The notes beneath the pieces were generated by a model. That model searched no databases and was not told the DNA's origin. It saw nothing but the letters and a program-made list of their open reading frames with translations. A stretch of 64,000 nucleotides of DNA from Tepidisphaera sp. (GTDB taxonomy: Bacteria > Planctomycetota > Phycisphaerae > Phycisphaerales > UBA1924). Shown one piece after another: positions 6,971-17,955 of the stretch. The stretch covers positions 1 to 64,000 of the forward strand of contig WGNV01000005.1 of NCBI GenBank assembly GCA_016124375.1, read 5' to 3'. Within the stretch, counting starts at the first letter, position 1, and every line of letters starts with the position of its first letter. Both the position numbers and the translations under genes were made by a program.

Positions 6971-7786
6971 GTGCCCGAAATCGATACATCTGGCGGCCGC
7001 CTGCTTCGCGGGTTTGGGCCCGTGGCGGTCGTGACGGGGGCGTCGTCGGGGATCGGGCTTGAGTTTGCCCGTGAGTTGGCGAGGCGGGGTTTTCACGTTG
7101 TGCTGGCGGCACGGCGGGCGGAGGTGCTGGCGGGGATCGCGGCGGAACTGGAGGCGAGGCACGGCGGGCGCACGACGGTGGTGGCGGCGGACCTCGCGAC
7201 ACCCGAGGGCGTGCGGGCGTTGCTGGCGGCGACGGAAGCGATGGATGTGGGGCTGCTGGTGGCGGCGGCGGGGTTTGGAACATCGGGGCCGTTTATCGAG
7301 AACTCGGTGGCGGACGAGTTGGGGATGATTGATCTGAACTGCCGCGGACTGGCGGAGCTGACCTGGCACTTTGCGAGGCGGTTTGCGGGTAAGCGCCGGG
7401 GCGGGATTGTGCTGCTGAGTTCGCTGGTGGGGTTTCAGGGGGTTCCAAAGGCGGCGAACTACGCGGCGACGAAGGCGTATGTGCAGGCGCTGGCGGAGGG
7501 GCTGCATCACGAGCTGAAGGGGCGGGGCGTGAGCGTGGTGGCGTCGGCGCCGGGGCCGATCCACAGCGGGTTTGCGGCCCGCGCGGGGATGGTGATGGGC
7601 TTGGCGCAGAAGCCCGAGGCGGTGGCGGCGGCGACGCTGCGGGCGCTGGGTCGCGCGACGACGGTGCGGCCCGGGTGGTTGTCCAAGTTTCTGGGCTGGT
7701 CGCTGGCGCTGCTGCCCCGGTGGGGACGGGTGCGGGTGATGGCGCTGGTGATGGGGGGAATGGCGAGGGCGGGCCACTCGAACTGA
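6971..7786 (+). CDS. Short-chain dehydrogenase/reductase
   Basis: This is a classical SDR of 271 aa. TGASSGIG near residues 18-25 binds the dinucleotide, the catalytic Tyr and Lys lie in YAATKAY, and the Ser is in LLSSL before it. The C-terminal extension (FLGWSLALLPRWGRVRVM) is hydrophobic and may attach the enzyme to membrane. Substrate cannot be deduced. It is divergent from the HxlR operon and may share its operator. I chose GTG at 6971, which has a G-rich Shine-Dalgarno before it. ATG at 6923 is possible but lies five bases from the dyad, leaving no room for a ribosome site. Confidence 0.85.
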   Translation: MPEIDTSGGRLLRGFGPVAVVTGASSGIGLEFARELARRGFHVVLAARRAEVLAGIAAELEARHGGRTTVVAADLATPEGVRALLAATEAMDVGLLVAAAGFGTSGPFIENSVADELGMIDLNCRGLAELTWHFARRFAGKRRGGIVLLSSLVGFQGVPKAANYAATKAYVQALAEGLHHELKGRGVSVVASAPGPIHSGFAARAGMVMGLAQKPEAVAAATLRALGRATTVRPGWLSKFLGWSLALLPRWGRVRVMALVMGGMARAGHSN

Positions 7787-7896
7787 GGTTGGGAAGGGGC
7801 GGAGCGGGCGGCGGGGGGTGCGGGCGGCGAAGCTCGAGGAAAAGAGCTGCGTTCCAATCCGGCGTGCGATTCGCCACGTACATTCATGCATACGGC

Positions 7897-9012
7897 ATGG
7901 TCGCGCCCGCATCCATCCCGGCCTCTCGTGCCAAGGTTGTCGCCCGCCGGTATCACATGCATTTTCCGGGGGTGGTGTACCTGTTCATCACGGTGGTGCT
8001 GCTGCTGGGGGCGATTCGGAGCCAGAACAACCTGCTTTTCTGGCTGTTTGGGCTGGCGGTGGGCGGGCTGATCGTGTCGGGAGTGTTGTCGGCGGCGTCG
8101 CTGATGGGGCTTTCGATCTCGCGCCTGGCGCCCGACGGGGGCGTGGCGGGGCAGCCGTTGAGGCTGATTTATCGATTGTCGACGAGAAACTGGGTCCTGC
8201 CGGCGATGGGGCTGACGATCGAGGAGTTGGCGGGGCGATCGGCGCGGCATGCGGCGACGTGGCCAGAGTTCACCCCCACCATCACGACGTTTCTGGCCCG
8301 GGCGGCCAGAGCCCCGACGCCGGTGGTCGCGACGTGCACGCCTTCGCACCGGGGGCTGCTGACGCTTCGGCTGGTGCGGGTGTGGACGACGTTTCCGTTC
8401 GGGCTGGCGAAGAAGTCCGTGACGTTTCTGCTGCCCGGGCAGGTGCTGATCCGGCCGGCGCCTGCGGCGGTGCCCGCGACGCTGATGGCGTTTTCGGCGG
8501 GGAGGTCGCAGTCGCGGCACACGCTGAGGCGAGACCGAACCGGCGAGGAGTTCTTTGCGATCCGCGATCACCACCCCGGGGACAGCATCCGGACGATCGC
8601 GTGGCGGCCCACGGCCAGGCTGGATCGGCTGGTGGTGCGTGATGCGGCCCGCACGCCGGAACGGCGGGTGTGGCTGAAAGTGCAGCCCGGCGCGGGGGAC
8701 ATCGAGCCCTTGCTGAGCCTGGCCGCGGGGGCGGCGATTTCGCTCACGCGAGACGGGTACTCGGTGGGGTTGCTGGATGCGCAGGGCTCGATCGCCGAGC
8801 CGATCTCCGGCGGGCCGAGTTCGGACGCGGCGTTGCTGGATGCGCTGGCGCTGTGGGGCAGCGACCCGGGGCGACAGGGATCTCGCCCCGGGCACATGCA
8901 CGCGGCGGACAGCCTGCTGGTGATCTCGCACGGTGACGCGCAGCGAGGGGGCCTGACGCCTTTGACGCCGGGGGTGGCGATGCCGGCCAGGAGCGAGGAG
9001 CAGGCCCCATGA
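7897..9012 (+). CDS. DUF58-domain membrane protein
   Basis: The 371-aa protein has two N-terminal transmembrane segments at about 27-75, a beta-rich middle, and the DUF58 core with RTGEEFFAIRDHHPGDSIRTI followed by W-R-P-T-A-R-L. In DUF58 proteins this region resembles a von Willebrand A-like fold. The family normally works with a MoxR AAA ATPase and a transglutaminase-like membrane protein. The transglutaminase partner follows here with an ATGA overlap, but no MoxR gene is upstream. The role is unknown, possibly in envelope protein assembly. Confidence 0.85.
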   Translation: MVAPASIPASRAKVVARRYHMHFPGVVYLFITVVLLLGAIRSQNNLLFWLFGLAVGGLIVSGVLSAASLMGLSISRLAPDGGVAGQPLRLIYRLSTRNWVLPAMGLTIEELAGRSARHAATWPEFTPTITTFLARAARAPTPVVATCTPSHRGLLTLRLVRVWTTFPFGLAKKSVTFLLPGQVLIRPAPAAVPATLMAFSAGRSQSRHTLRRDRTGEEFFAIRDHHPGDSIRTIAWRPTARLDRLVVRDAARTPERRVWLKVQPGAGDIEPLLSLAAGAAISLTRDGYSVGLLDAQGSIAEPISGGPSSDAALLDALALWGSDPGRQGSRPGHMHAADSLLVISHGDAQRGGLTPLTPGVAMPARSEEQAP

Positions 9013-11180
9013 CGTTTGCGACGCTCGAGCACCGGTTCCGCGTGGCGCTGCTGTTTGTGTGCGTGCTGTCGCTGCTGGCGTTCGGGGTGGCGGATCGACA
9101 GCTGCCGTTGACGCTGGCGTTCATCGTGACGGCGGTCGGGGGGTGGGTGGTGACGGAGCGCGGGGGGGGCGGGCTGCCGCGCTGGCTGACGTCGACGATC
9201 CTGTTCATCCTGATTTCGGGCCTGCTGTACCGGGCGATCTACAACATCCCGGTGGTGTCGCTGTTCACGATGTTTCTGGAAGTGGTGATGCTGCTCAAGC
9301 TGTGGGAGCGGCGCGTGATCCGCGACTATGCGCAGATCCTCACGATCTCGCTGTTCCTGGTGGTGGGCACGGTGCTGACGGACCCGGGGCTGGCGACCGG
9401 GGCGGTGCTGCTGGTGCTGCTGCCGTTTTTCGTGTGGACGGTGATGCTGTACCAGCTCCACAACCAGGCGGTGGCGGCGGGCGCCCGCGAGGTGGCGTGG
9501 CCGACGATGCGGCGAGCTTTTCACGGGGCGGCGTCGTTCGCGATCATCGCCGGATCGGCGTTGGCGACGGCGGCGTTCATTCTGATCCCGCGGGGGTATG
9601 GCCTTGGGGGCTCGCTGCAGGGCGCGAGCCGGCTGGCGGGGCTGCAGGCGGGGTTTGCGGAGGATGTGCGGCTGGGGCAGGGGGGCATCATTTCGCAATC
9701 GAGCACGCCGGTGTTCGAGGTGGGCCTGGTGTACCTGACGGACCAAACTCACCCGATCGGCGGGCCGGACGAGCCGCAGTATTTTCGGGGGATCGTGCTG
9801 AGCACGTACGAGAACGGGCGATGGTCGCCGGCGCCGGCGTCGCCGGATCACCAGGTGCGGCCTGAAGAGCGTGTGAGCAACCAGTTGTTCACGTACGGGC
9901 AGAATCCGGATTCGCGGACGCCGACGATCGTGCAGTCGTTTCGGCCGCTGATGCCGCCTCGCGATGGATCGCCCTTGTTTGCGCTGTATCGGCCGTTCGC
10001 GGTGCAGATGCGAGAGGCGAACCAGTTGACGCACCTCGACATCGAGCCGAACGACTTCTGGATGCGTCGGCCGGTGTTTGACGGGGCGGCGCAGTACACG
10101 GTGCTGTCGGCGCCGGGCTGGAATCCGAATCTGATTCCCGATCCCAATGGGCGGCTGATGCCCTATCGATCTCGGCGGGGGCGAGTGTCGTTTCCGAGTG
10201 CCAAGGTGGCGGACCTTGCGCGGCGGCTGCTGACGGACAACAACATCGAGCCCGACCCGGCCAAGCGCGACCCGGCGGACGACGAGCGGGCGCTGAACGT
10301 GCTGAGGTCGCACCTGCAGCGGCGTTGCCGCTATTCGCTGGCGAACACCCCGCCCCCGCTTGGGGTTGATCCGACGGAGTGGTTCCTGTTCGATTCGCGG
10401 CAGGGGCACTGCGAGTATTTCGCCTCGGCGATGGCGGCGCTGGCGCGGAGCGTGGGGATCGACGCACGCGTGATCGGGGGGTATCTGGCGACGGAGTACG
10501 ACGAATCGCGGCAGGTGTATGTGGTGCGAGCGTGGAACGCGCACGCGTGGGTGGAGGCGAACGTGGACGACTATCGCTGGATCACCCTGGACGCGACGCC
10601 CCCCGCCGACCTGCAGGAACTCCGCGAGCGCAGCAACGCGATGTTCGTGACGCTCACGAGATGGCTGGACAACCTGCAGGCGGGGTGGAACTCGAGCGTC
10701 GTGACGTTTGACCAGTCGATGCAGGCCAAGCTGCTGGGGCTGAGCAAGGGCCACGAGGCGCACACGGCGCCGGAGTCGCTGGGCGCGCACCTGCGCGACA
10801 CGATCGATCGGCTGCGGGGGCTGCGGGTTCGCGATGTGGCGATGATGGGCGCCCCGGTCGTCGTGCTGGTAGGAATCGTGCTGCTGTGGCGCACGGTAAG
10901 GCGTGCGAGCCGGCCGAACCCAGACCGGCCCGGGTGGGCGTTTGAGCACCCCGCGGCGGCGCTGCGGGCGGACCTCATCGGCATCCTCAAAGGCCTGGGG
11001 CACACCCAGCCGGCGTGGCAGAGCCTGGATGCGTTTGTCGCGGCGGCGGCGGCGGGCGATGCACGGGTGCCGCGATCGGCGCCGGCGGCGGCCCGGGCGC
11101 TGACGCGGGCGGCGATGCGGCCCGAATCGGCGCGTGAAAGCCTGGCGGCGGCGCACGAGGCGATCGCCCGCGGCGCCTGA
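9009..11180 (+). CDS. TgpA-type transglutaminase membrane protein
   Basis: The 723-aa protein has about six N-terminal transmembrane helices (residues 10-200), then a periplasmic transglutaminase-like domain, a further helix near 615-635 and a cytoplasmic tail. The Cys-His-Asp triad is visible: Cys468 in QGHCEYFASAMAALAR, His512 in WNAHAWVE and Asp528 in WITLDATPP. Transglutaminase-core proteins of this layout act outside the inner membrane, but their substrates are mostly unknown. The start codon overlaps the stop of the DUF58 gene, so the two are co-translated. No downstream gene continues the operon. Confidence 0.9.
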   Translation: MTFATLEHRFRVALLFVCVLSLLAFGVADRQLPLTLAFIVTAVGGWVVTERGGGGLPRWLTSTILFILISGLLYRAIYNIPVVSLFTMFLEVVMLLKLWERRVIRDYAQILTISLFLVVGTVLTDPGLATGAVLLVLLPFFVWTVMLYQLHNQAVAAGAREVAWPTMRRAFHGAASFAIIAGSALATAAFILIPRGYGLGGSLQGASRLAGLQAGFAEDVRLGQGGIISQSSTPVFEVGLVYLTDQTHPIGGPDEPQYFRGIVLSTYENGRWSPAPASPDHQVRPEERVSNQLFTYGQNPDSRTPTIVQSFRPLMPPRDGSPLFALYRPFAVQMREANQLTHLDIEPNDFWMRRPVFDGAAQYTVLSAPGWNPNLIPDPNGRLMPYRSRRGRVSFPSAKVADLARRLLTDNNIEPDPAKRDPADDERALNVLRSHLQRRCRYSLANTPPPLGVDPTEWFLFDSRQGHCEYFASAMAALARSVGIDARVIGGYLATEYDESRQVYVVRAWNAHAWVEANVDDYRWITLDATPPADLQELRERSNAMFVTLTRWLDNLQAGWNSSVVTFDQSMQAKLLGLSKGHEAHTAPESLGAHLRDTIDRLRGLRVRDVAMMGAPVVVLVGIVLLWRTVRRASRPNPDRPGWAFEHPAAALRADLIGILKGLGHTQPAWQSLDAFVAAAAAGDARVPRSAPAAARALTRAAMRPESARESLAAAHEAIARGA

Positions 11181-11187
11181 AGGGGGA

Positions 11188-11613
11188 TCATCGCGGGCGC
11201 GTCATTTCCATGGTCTCGTCGTGCCCCTGCGGGTCTTGGGCGGCGGCCCTCGCGCCCGCCTTGCCCACGAGCGTGCCCACGCCCGCCCAGAAGTAGCCGA
11301 TGAAGGCCATCATGACGACCTCAAAGGGCCAGAGATTGTGCGAGGTCGGGTCCCGGGCGGTATCCATGAACACGCGAGCGATGTCCGCCAGCGGGACGGC
11401 GCTGCCAACGACGAGCACGATGCGCCAGCTCCGCTCCAGGTTCAAGAGCCTGAGCCCGCAGGCAGCAAGGGCGGTCACGATGACGCCCAGCTCCATGAGC
11501 GAGCTCCAGCGCTGCGCCTGCTGATACGAGAGTGACCAGAATGGGAGCCCGAAGGCGAGCAGGGAAACTCCGAACGCCGCGGCCAGCCACCGGTGCTTGA
11601 AGAGCAGATCCAT
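11188..11613 (-). CDS. Small four-helix membrane protein, unknown
   Basis: I do not recognise this 141-aa protein. Four hydrophobic segments are evident: AAFGVSLLAFGLPFWSL, ELGVIVTALAACGLRLL, RIVLVVGSAVPLADIARVF, and EVVMMAFIGYFWAGVGTLVG. A charged tail follows. It converges with the transglutaminase gene eight bases away. The ATG at 11613 is preceded by GAGGTG at proper spacing, so it is preferred over the GTG two codons upstream. Confidence 0.6.
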   Translation of the reverse strand: MDLLFKHRWLAAAFGVSLLAFGLPFWSLSYQQAQRWSSLMELGVIVTALAACGLRLLNLERSWRIVLVVGSAVPLADIARVFMDTARDPTSHNLWPFEVVMMAFIGYFWAGVGTLVGKAGARAAAQDPQGHDETMEMTRPR

Positions 11614-11791
11614 CGTCACCTCGCAATCGTCGAGTCCTGACGTTTCAATCGGACTTCGTCCGGGCCGGGTCCACCGGTCCCGGCGGTTCGCGACCGGCCT
11701 GGCACTTCTCGGACATCACCACCCGTACAGCGGCCCGACCGGCCTGATGCCGCACGGACGTTCCCCTACACTTCTGGAAAGGAGACTTGCC

Positions 11792-13015
11792 ATGACCACC
11801 ATCTCCCGCCAGCCATCCGCGGCCGCCTCCAAGACGTCCGATCCGCTGCAACTCATCGACGTGGATCACGTGCGGTTTCACGTGGGCAACGCCAAGCAGG
11901 CCGCGTTCTTTTATGCGCACTGCTTCGGGTTCCAGATCGAACAGGTGAGCGACCTGACGACGGGGAACCGGGACGCGGCAACGTATCTGCTGACGCAGGG
12001 GAACATTCGATTCCTGCTGACCAGCGGGCTCTCGGCGGAGCACCCGGCGAGCCTGGAAGTGGCGATGTATGGCGACGGCGTGAAGGACGTGGCGTTCACG
12101 GTGTTCGATGCGGAGAAGGCGTTTGACAAGGCGATCCGCAACGGCGCGAGCGTGGCGCCGGGGGGCGAGCCCCGGACGTATCGGGATGACGCGGGGACGG
12201 TGACGATGGCCTCGATCCGCACGTATGGGCGCTGCGTGCACTCGTTTGTGTCGCGCACGGGCGGGTATGACCTGACGCAGGTGAAGCAGGGCGGCACGTT
12301 TGCACCCAGGTTCAAGAAGCTCGACGGGCAGGGCTCGGCGCTGCTGGCGATCAACGAGCACAACAAGAAGCACCCGTGCGGGCTGAAGTATGTGGATCAC
12401 CTGGTGGGCAACGTGGAACTGGGGAAGATGAACCATTGGGTCGCGTTTTACGAGAACGTGCTCGAGTTCTCGATGTTCAAGCACTTTGACGACAAGGACA
12501 TTTCCACCGAGTACTCGGCGCTGATGTCCAAGGTGATGGCCAGCGGCAACAACCTGATCAAGATGCCGATCAATGAGCCCGCGCCGGGCAAGAAGAAGTC
12601 GCAGATCCAGGAGTATCTGGATTGGCACTGCAATACGCCCGGCGTGCAGCACCTGGCGCTGCGGACGGATGACGAGCTGCACTCGATCGCGGCGTTGCGC
12701 AGCCGCGGCGTGGACTTCCTCACCCTGCCCGACGCGTACTACGACAAGGTGTGGGACCGGGTGAACAAGATGCTGACCGAGCACGGGCATCACGCGGTGA
12801 AGGAAGACCATGACCGCGTGAAGCAACTGGGGATTCTGGTGGACGCCGACGACGAGGGGTATCTGCTGCAGTTGTTCACGAAGCCCCTGCAGGACCGGCC
12901 GACGCTGTTCTTCGAGATCATCTGCCGTCGCGGGAGCCAGAGCTTCGGCAAGGGCAACTTCAAGGCGCTGTTCGAGGCGCTGGAGCTGGAGCAGGAGCGG
13001 CGGGGGAACTTGTGA
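11792..13015 (+). CDS. hpd: 4-hydroxyphenylpyruvate dioxygenase
   Basis: This non-haem Fe(II) enzyme converts 4-hydroxyphenylpyruvate to homogentisate in tyrosine breakdown. The protein is 407 aa. Two vicinal-oxygen-chelate halves are present: VDHVRFHVGN (N-terminal) and YVDHLVGNVE (C-terminal). The iron ligands can be placed as His203, His287 (in VQHLAL) and Glu375 (in FFEIICRRG). QSFGKGNFKALFEA at the C-terminus is the conserved closing helix. No other tyrosine-degradation gene is nearby. A strong AAAGGAGA ribosome site at 11778-11785 fixes the ATG start. Confidence 0.95.
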   Translation: MTTISRQPSAAASKTSDPLQLIDVDHVRFHVGNAKQAAFFYAHCFGFQIEQVSDLTTGNRDAATYLLTQGNIRFLLTSGLSAEHPASLEVAMYGDGVKDVAFTVFDAEKAFDKAIRNGASVAPGGEPRTYRDDAGTVTMASIRTYGRCVHSFVSRTGGYDLTQVKQGGTFAPRFKKLDGQGSALLAINEHNKKHPCGLKYVDHLVGNVELGKMNHWVAFYENVLEFSMFKHFDDKDISTEYSALMSKVMASGNNLIKMPINEPAPGKKKSQIQEYLDWHCNTPGVQHLALRTDDELHSIAALRSRGVDFLTLPDAYYDKVWDRVNKMLTEHGHHAVKEDHDRVKQLGILVDADDEGYLLQLFTKPLQDRPTLFFEIICRRGSQSFGKGNFKALFEALELEQERRGNL

Positions 13016-13132
13016 GTCGTACCGGGGCTGTGGCTCCGGGATGGTGATGAGCGGCGTTTCGGGCCGCCGGAATGAGACGTCGAATCGCTTGGGCCCTTGG
13101 TCGCGACGATGAGATCGCCGCGTGGGGCCTGC

Positions 13133-13405
13133 TTATCTGCGGATTTCGAAGCCGTCTTCGTTGTCCACCAGCGGCAACTGGCCGGCGGTTTCGTTTCGGA
13201 TGTAGCCGGACATTTGTTCGCGGAGGGTGGCGCGGGCGGCCTCGATCTCGGCGGGCTCGCCCTGGAGTTCGAGGCGGACCGAGCCGTCGGGTTCGTTGCG
13301 GACCCAGCCGCTGAGGACGAAGCGACGCATGATGGAGCGGGTGGTGGCCCGAAAGCCGACACCCTGAACTGATCCCGAAAAGATGATGACGCGGCGTTCG
13401 TGCAT
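13133..13405 (-). CDS. acyP: Acylphosphatase
   Basis: This 90-aa alpha-beta sandwich enzyme hydrolyses acyl-phosphates. SGSVQGVGFRATTRSIMRR carries the phosphate loop with catalytic Arg19, and GWVRNEPDGSVRLELQG carries catalytic Asn37. The length is normal for the family. It is a monocistronic gene converging with hpd, and the 117-base gap between them holds nothing I can name. Confidence 0.93.
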   Translation of the reverse strand: MHERRVIIFSGSVQGVGFRATTRSIMRRFVLSGWVRNEPDGSVRLELQGEPAEIEAARATLREQMSGYIRNETAGQLPLVDNEDGFEIRR

Positions 13406-13634
13406 GACGGCAGTTTGCCCTTGTCAGGTCCGAGTTTCCAGCATGGTGTGTGGCTCGCGGGGCTTACCTAGACGGCGTGGGCGGCGCGAGCGGCAGAGAA
13501 TCTCGCGGATTTGTGGCACTTTGGCGTTCCTGTGGTATTTTTGAGGTAGGAAGGCGTGTCGGCGGCGAGGAACGCCCGCGGCGAAAGCCGCACCGACCCC
13601 GGGATACTCTCGGACGCGACAAAGGAAAAACGGC

Positions 13635-15509
13635 GTGCTCTGGTCTCCCCACAAGGACAATGGCGACAAGGAACGCGTTCGTGACGCGTCGGACATTGTT
13701 CGCATCGTGGGCGAGTCGGTGGCGCTGCGGCCCAAGGGGCGCGAGTACGCGGGGCTGTGCCCGTTTCACGATGACCATCGCCCGTCGATGAACGTGATCC
13801 CGAGCAAGCAGATCTTTCACTGCTTTGTGTGCGGGGCCAGCGGCGACGTCTTCACGTTCGTCCAGAAGTTTCACAAGATGGACTTCCGCGAGGCGCTCGA
13901 GTATCTCGCAGAGCGGGCGGGGATCGCGCTGACGCCTCTGCGCGGGGCGGCGGATGCGGGGGCCCCAAGCGGGCCGAGCCGCAAATCGCTCTTAGAGGCA
14001 AACACGCAGGCATTGCGGTTCTTTCGCGGCCTGCTGGCTCATGCCGAGCACGGCAAGGTGGGGCGAGAACTGATCGCGCGCCGAGGGATCTCCCCCGAGA
14101 TGGTCGAGGCGTTTCAACTCGGCCTGGCACCCGACCGCTGGGATGGGCTGCAACTGTGGGCGCGGCAGAATCGGCTGGATGAAGCCTCGCTGCTGGCCGC
14201 GGGGCTGCTGAAACGCCGCGAAGGCAGCGACGGCTGCTACGACGCCCTGCGCCACCGGCTGATCTTCCCGATCCACAACAAGGCGGGGCAAGTGATCGCC
14301 TTTGGTGGGCGGAAGATCCGCGACGAGGACGAGCCAAAGTACCTCAACAGCCCCGAGACGCCCCTGTTCAACAAGTCCGCGACGCTATACGCCCTGCACC
14401 TGGCGAGCAACAAGATTCAGCTCGAGCGGACGGCGATCATCTGCGAGGGATACACCGACGTCATCGCGTGTCACCAGGCGGGTTTCACCAATGCAATCGC
14501 GACGCTGGGCACGGCGCTGACGCGCGAGCACGCCAAGGAACTGCGTCTGCGCTGCGACAAGGTGGTGCTGCTGTTTGATGGTGACGAAGCCGGACAACGG
14601 GCGGCTGACCGGGCGGTGCCGATCTTCTTTGCCGAGCAGATCGACGTCTGCATCGCGACGCTCAACAAGTTCACCGACGCCAAGGACCCCGACGAGTTGC
14701 TCAAGCGCCCGGGCGGGGGCGAGGTGTTCCGGCAGGCGCTGGCCGCGGCTCAGGATCTCATCGAGTATCGCCTGGGCCGGGTGCGGGCGAGGCTTGCGGG
14801 CGCGGGGCTGTCGGCGCTGGAGAAGGGCATCACGCAGGAGATCGCCGACTTCGCGGCCATGGGGCTGGCGACGGCCGCTCCCCAGCGCCGGGAACTGATC
14901 GAACGGCGCCTGGCGGAGATCAGCGGCCTGCGCGAGTCGACCATCCGGGCCATCACGCCCGCCGGGCGCGGCGGACCGACGCGGGTGGCCCAGGCGACCC
15001 CGAGCGAGGCGCTTGAGCCCGACCAGGATTTGTCCAAACAACTGGCACGGATAAACACCGGGACGCTGTCGGCACCTGAGCACATGCTGGGGTGCATCCT
15101 GTGTGATGGGGCGTTTTTCGCAGGGCTAAGCGAAACGGATCGCGCCCTGATCGCCCCCGACGCGTACAGTTCTTCATTGGTGGCCAGCGTCTCAACGTTG
15201 GTGTTGTCTCTGGGGACGGGCGGGTCGCCGCCCTCGCTGTCTGCGTTGCTGCAGGCGACGGAAGCGGGCGAAGTTCAATCTGGCGCGGTCTGCCTGATGT
15301 CGCGGGTGGCGGCGGAAACGGATCGAGACGACGCGCGGCTGGCGCAGCACTGGCGGGCGTGTCTGGAGCGAGCCCGGACCGACCGGGCGCACGAACAACT
15401 CATGAAGGGCCAAGCCGCCAACCCGGCGGCGAAGCTCGCACAGCTTCGCGAGATCAAGCTGAAAACCGGCGCGGATCGGCGGGCGATGCCCCGGCCGCGC
15501 GGGCAGTAA
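13635..15509 (+). CDS. dnaG: DNA primase
   Basis: DnaG makes RNA primers for replication. The protein is 624 aa. The N-terminal CHC2 zinc finger is complete: Cys42, His45, Cys63, Cys66. The catalytic TOPRIM domain has IICEGYTDVIA around residue 268 and LLFDGDEAGQRAADRA near 313. The last 200 residues would bind helicase and are poorly conserved, as usual. The GTG start at 13635 follows AAAGGAAAAA. Fifty bases separate it from rpoD, the common dnaG-rpoD order of macromolecular-synthesis operons. Confidence 0.95.
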   Translation: MLWSPHKDNGDKERVRDASDIVRIVGESVALRPKGREYAGLCPFHDDHRPSMNVIPSKQIFHCFVCGASGDVFTFVQKFHKMDFREALEYLAERAGIALTPLRGAADAGAPSGPSRKSLLEANTQALRFFRGLLAHAEHGKVGRELIARRGISPEMVEAFQLGLAPDRWDGLQLWARQNRLDEASLLAAGLLKRREGSDGCYDALRHRLIFPIHNKAGQVIAFGGRKIRDEDEPKYLNSPETPLFNKSATLYALHLASNKIQLERTAIICEGYTDVIACHQAGFTNAIATLGTALTREHAKELRLRCDKVVLLFDGDEAGQRAADRAVPIFFAEQIDVCIATLNKFTDAKDPDELLKRPGGGEVFRQALAAAQDLIEYRLGRVRARLAGAGLSALEKGITQEIADFAAMGLATAAPQRRELIERRLAEISGLRESTIRAITPAGRGGPTRVAQATPSEALEPDQDLSKQLARINTGTLSAPEHMLGCILCDGAFFAGLSETDRALIAPDAYSSSLVASVSTLVLSLGTGGSPPSLSALLQATEAGEVQSGAVCLMSRVAAETDRDDARLAQHWRACLERARTDRAHEQLMKGQAANPAAKLAQLREIKLKTGADRRAMPRPRGQ

Positions 15510-15559
15510 CGGATTTGTCAGGCGAGAAGTAGCAGGCGTGGAGTAGCAGGAAGACCGGC

Positions 15560-17683
<2,124 letters not shown>

Positions 17684-17747
17684 GCGGCGCATCGTGATCC
17701 CCGCCCGCTCGGCCTCTCGATGCGAGGCGGGCTACGATCGTCGTCCA

Positions 17748-17871
17748 CTGGGGAGTAGCCCCCGCGGCGTGTCGCCGCGGATACACGGATCGTCAACACG
17801 GCCGGTCTGCCGCATCCAGACTGGTCCGGTCCGTGCCCGAGCGCTCGGCTTCGAGCGTGCGGCAAGACCAG
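17748..17871 (+). ncRNA. yybP-ykoY-type manganese riboswitch
   Basis: Conserved blocks of this riboswitch are present in order: GGGGAGTAGC at 17750-17759, a following GC stem, atacacggatcgtcaacacg in the middle, a gagcgctc-type stem, and GCAAGACC at 17862-17869. Closing stem P1 can form between ctgg (17748-17751) and ccag (17868-17871). The class senses Mn2+ and commonly precedes TerC-family or other Mn-export genes. The next gene is TerC, starting 85 bases later. The mechanism (termination or translation) is not obvious because no T-rich terminator follows. Confidence 0.85.
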
Positions 17872-17955
17872 CCGTCCCGATGCGCCGTCGCGTCCGCGCC
17901 TTTGGCGGCTATTGGCCGCGGGTGCCGTCCGCGCCGGCGTTGTAGAGGCTGCCCC

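Noticed and set aside
8568..11156. An 862-codon open frame opposite the DUF58 and transglutaminase genes
   Set aside because: It is antisense to two genes with catalytic motifs and has no motif of its own.
17694..17945. Small protein gene before TerC
   Set aside because: The frame lies inside the riboswitch, and its translation is Arg/Pro-rich with no family. RNA structure explains the region better.
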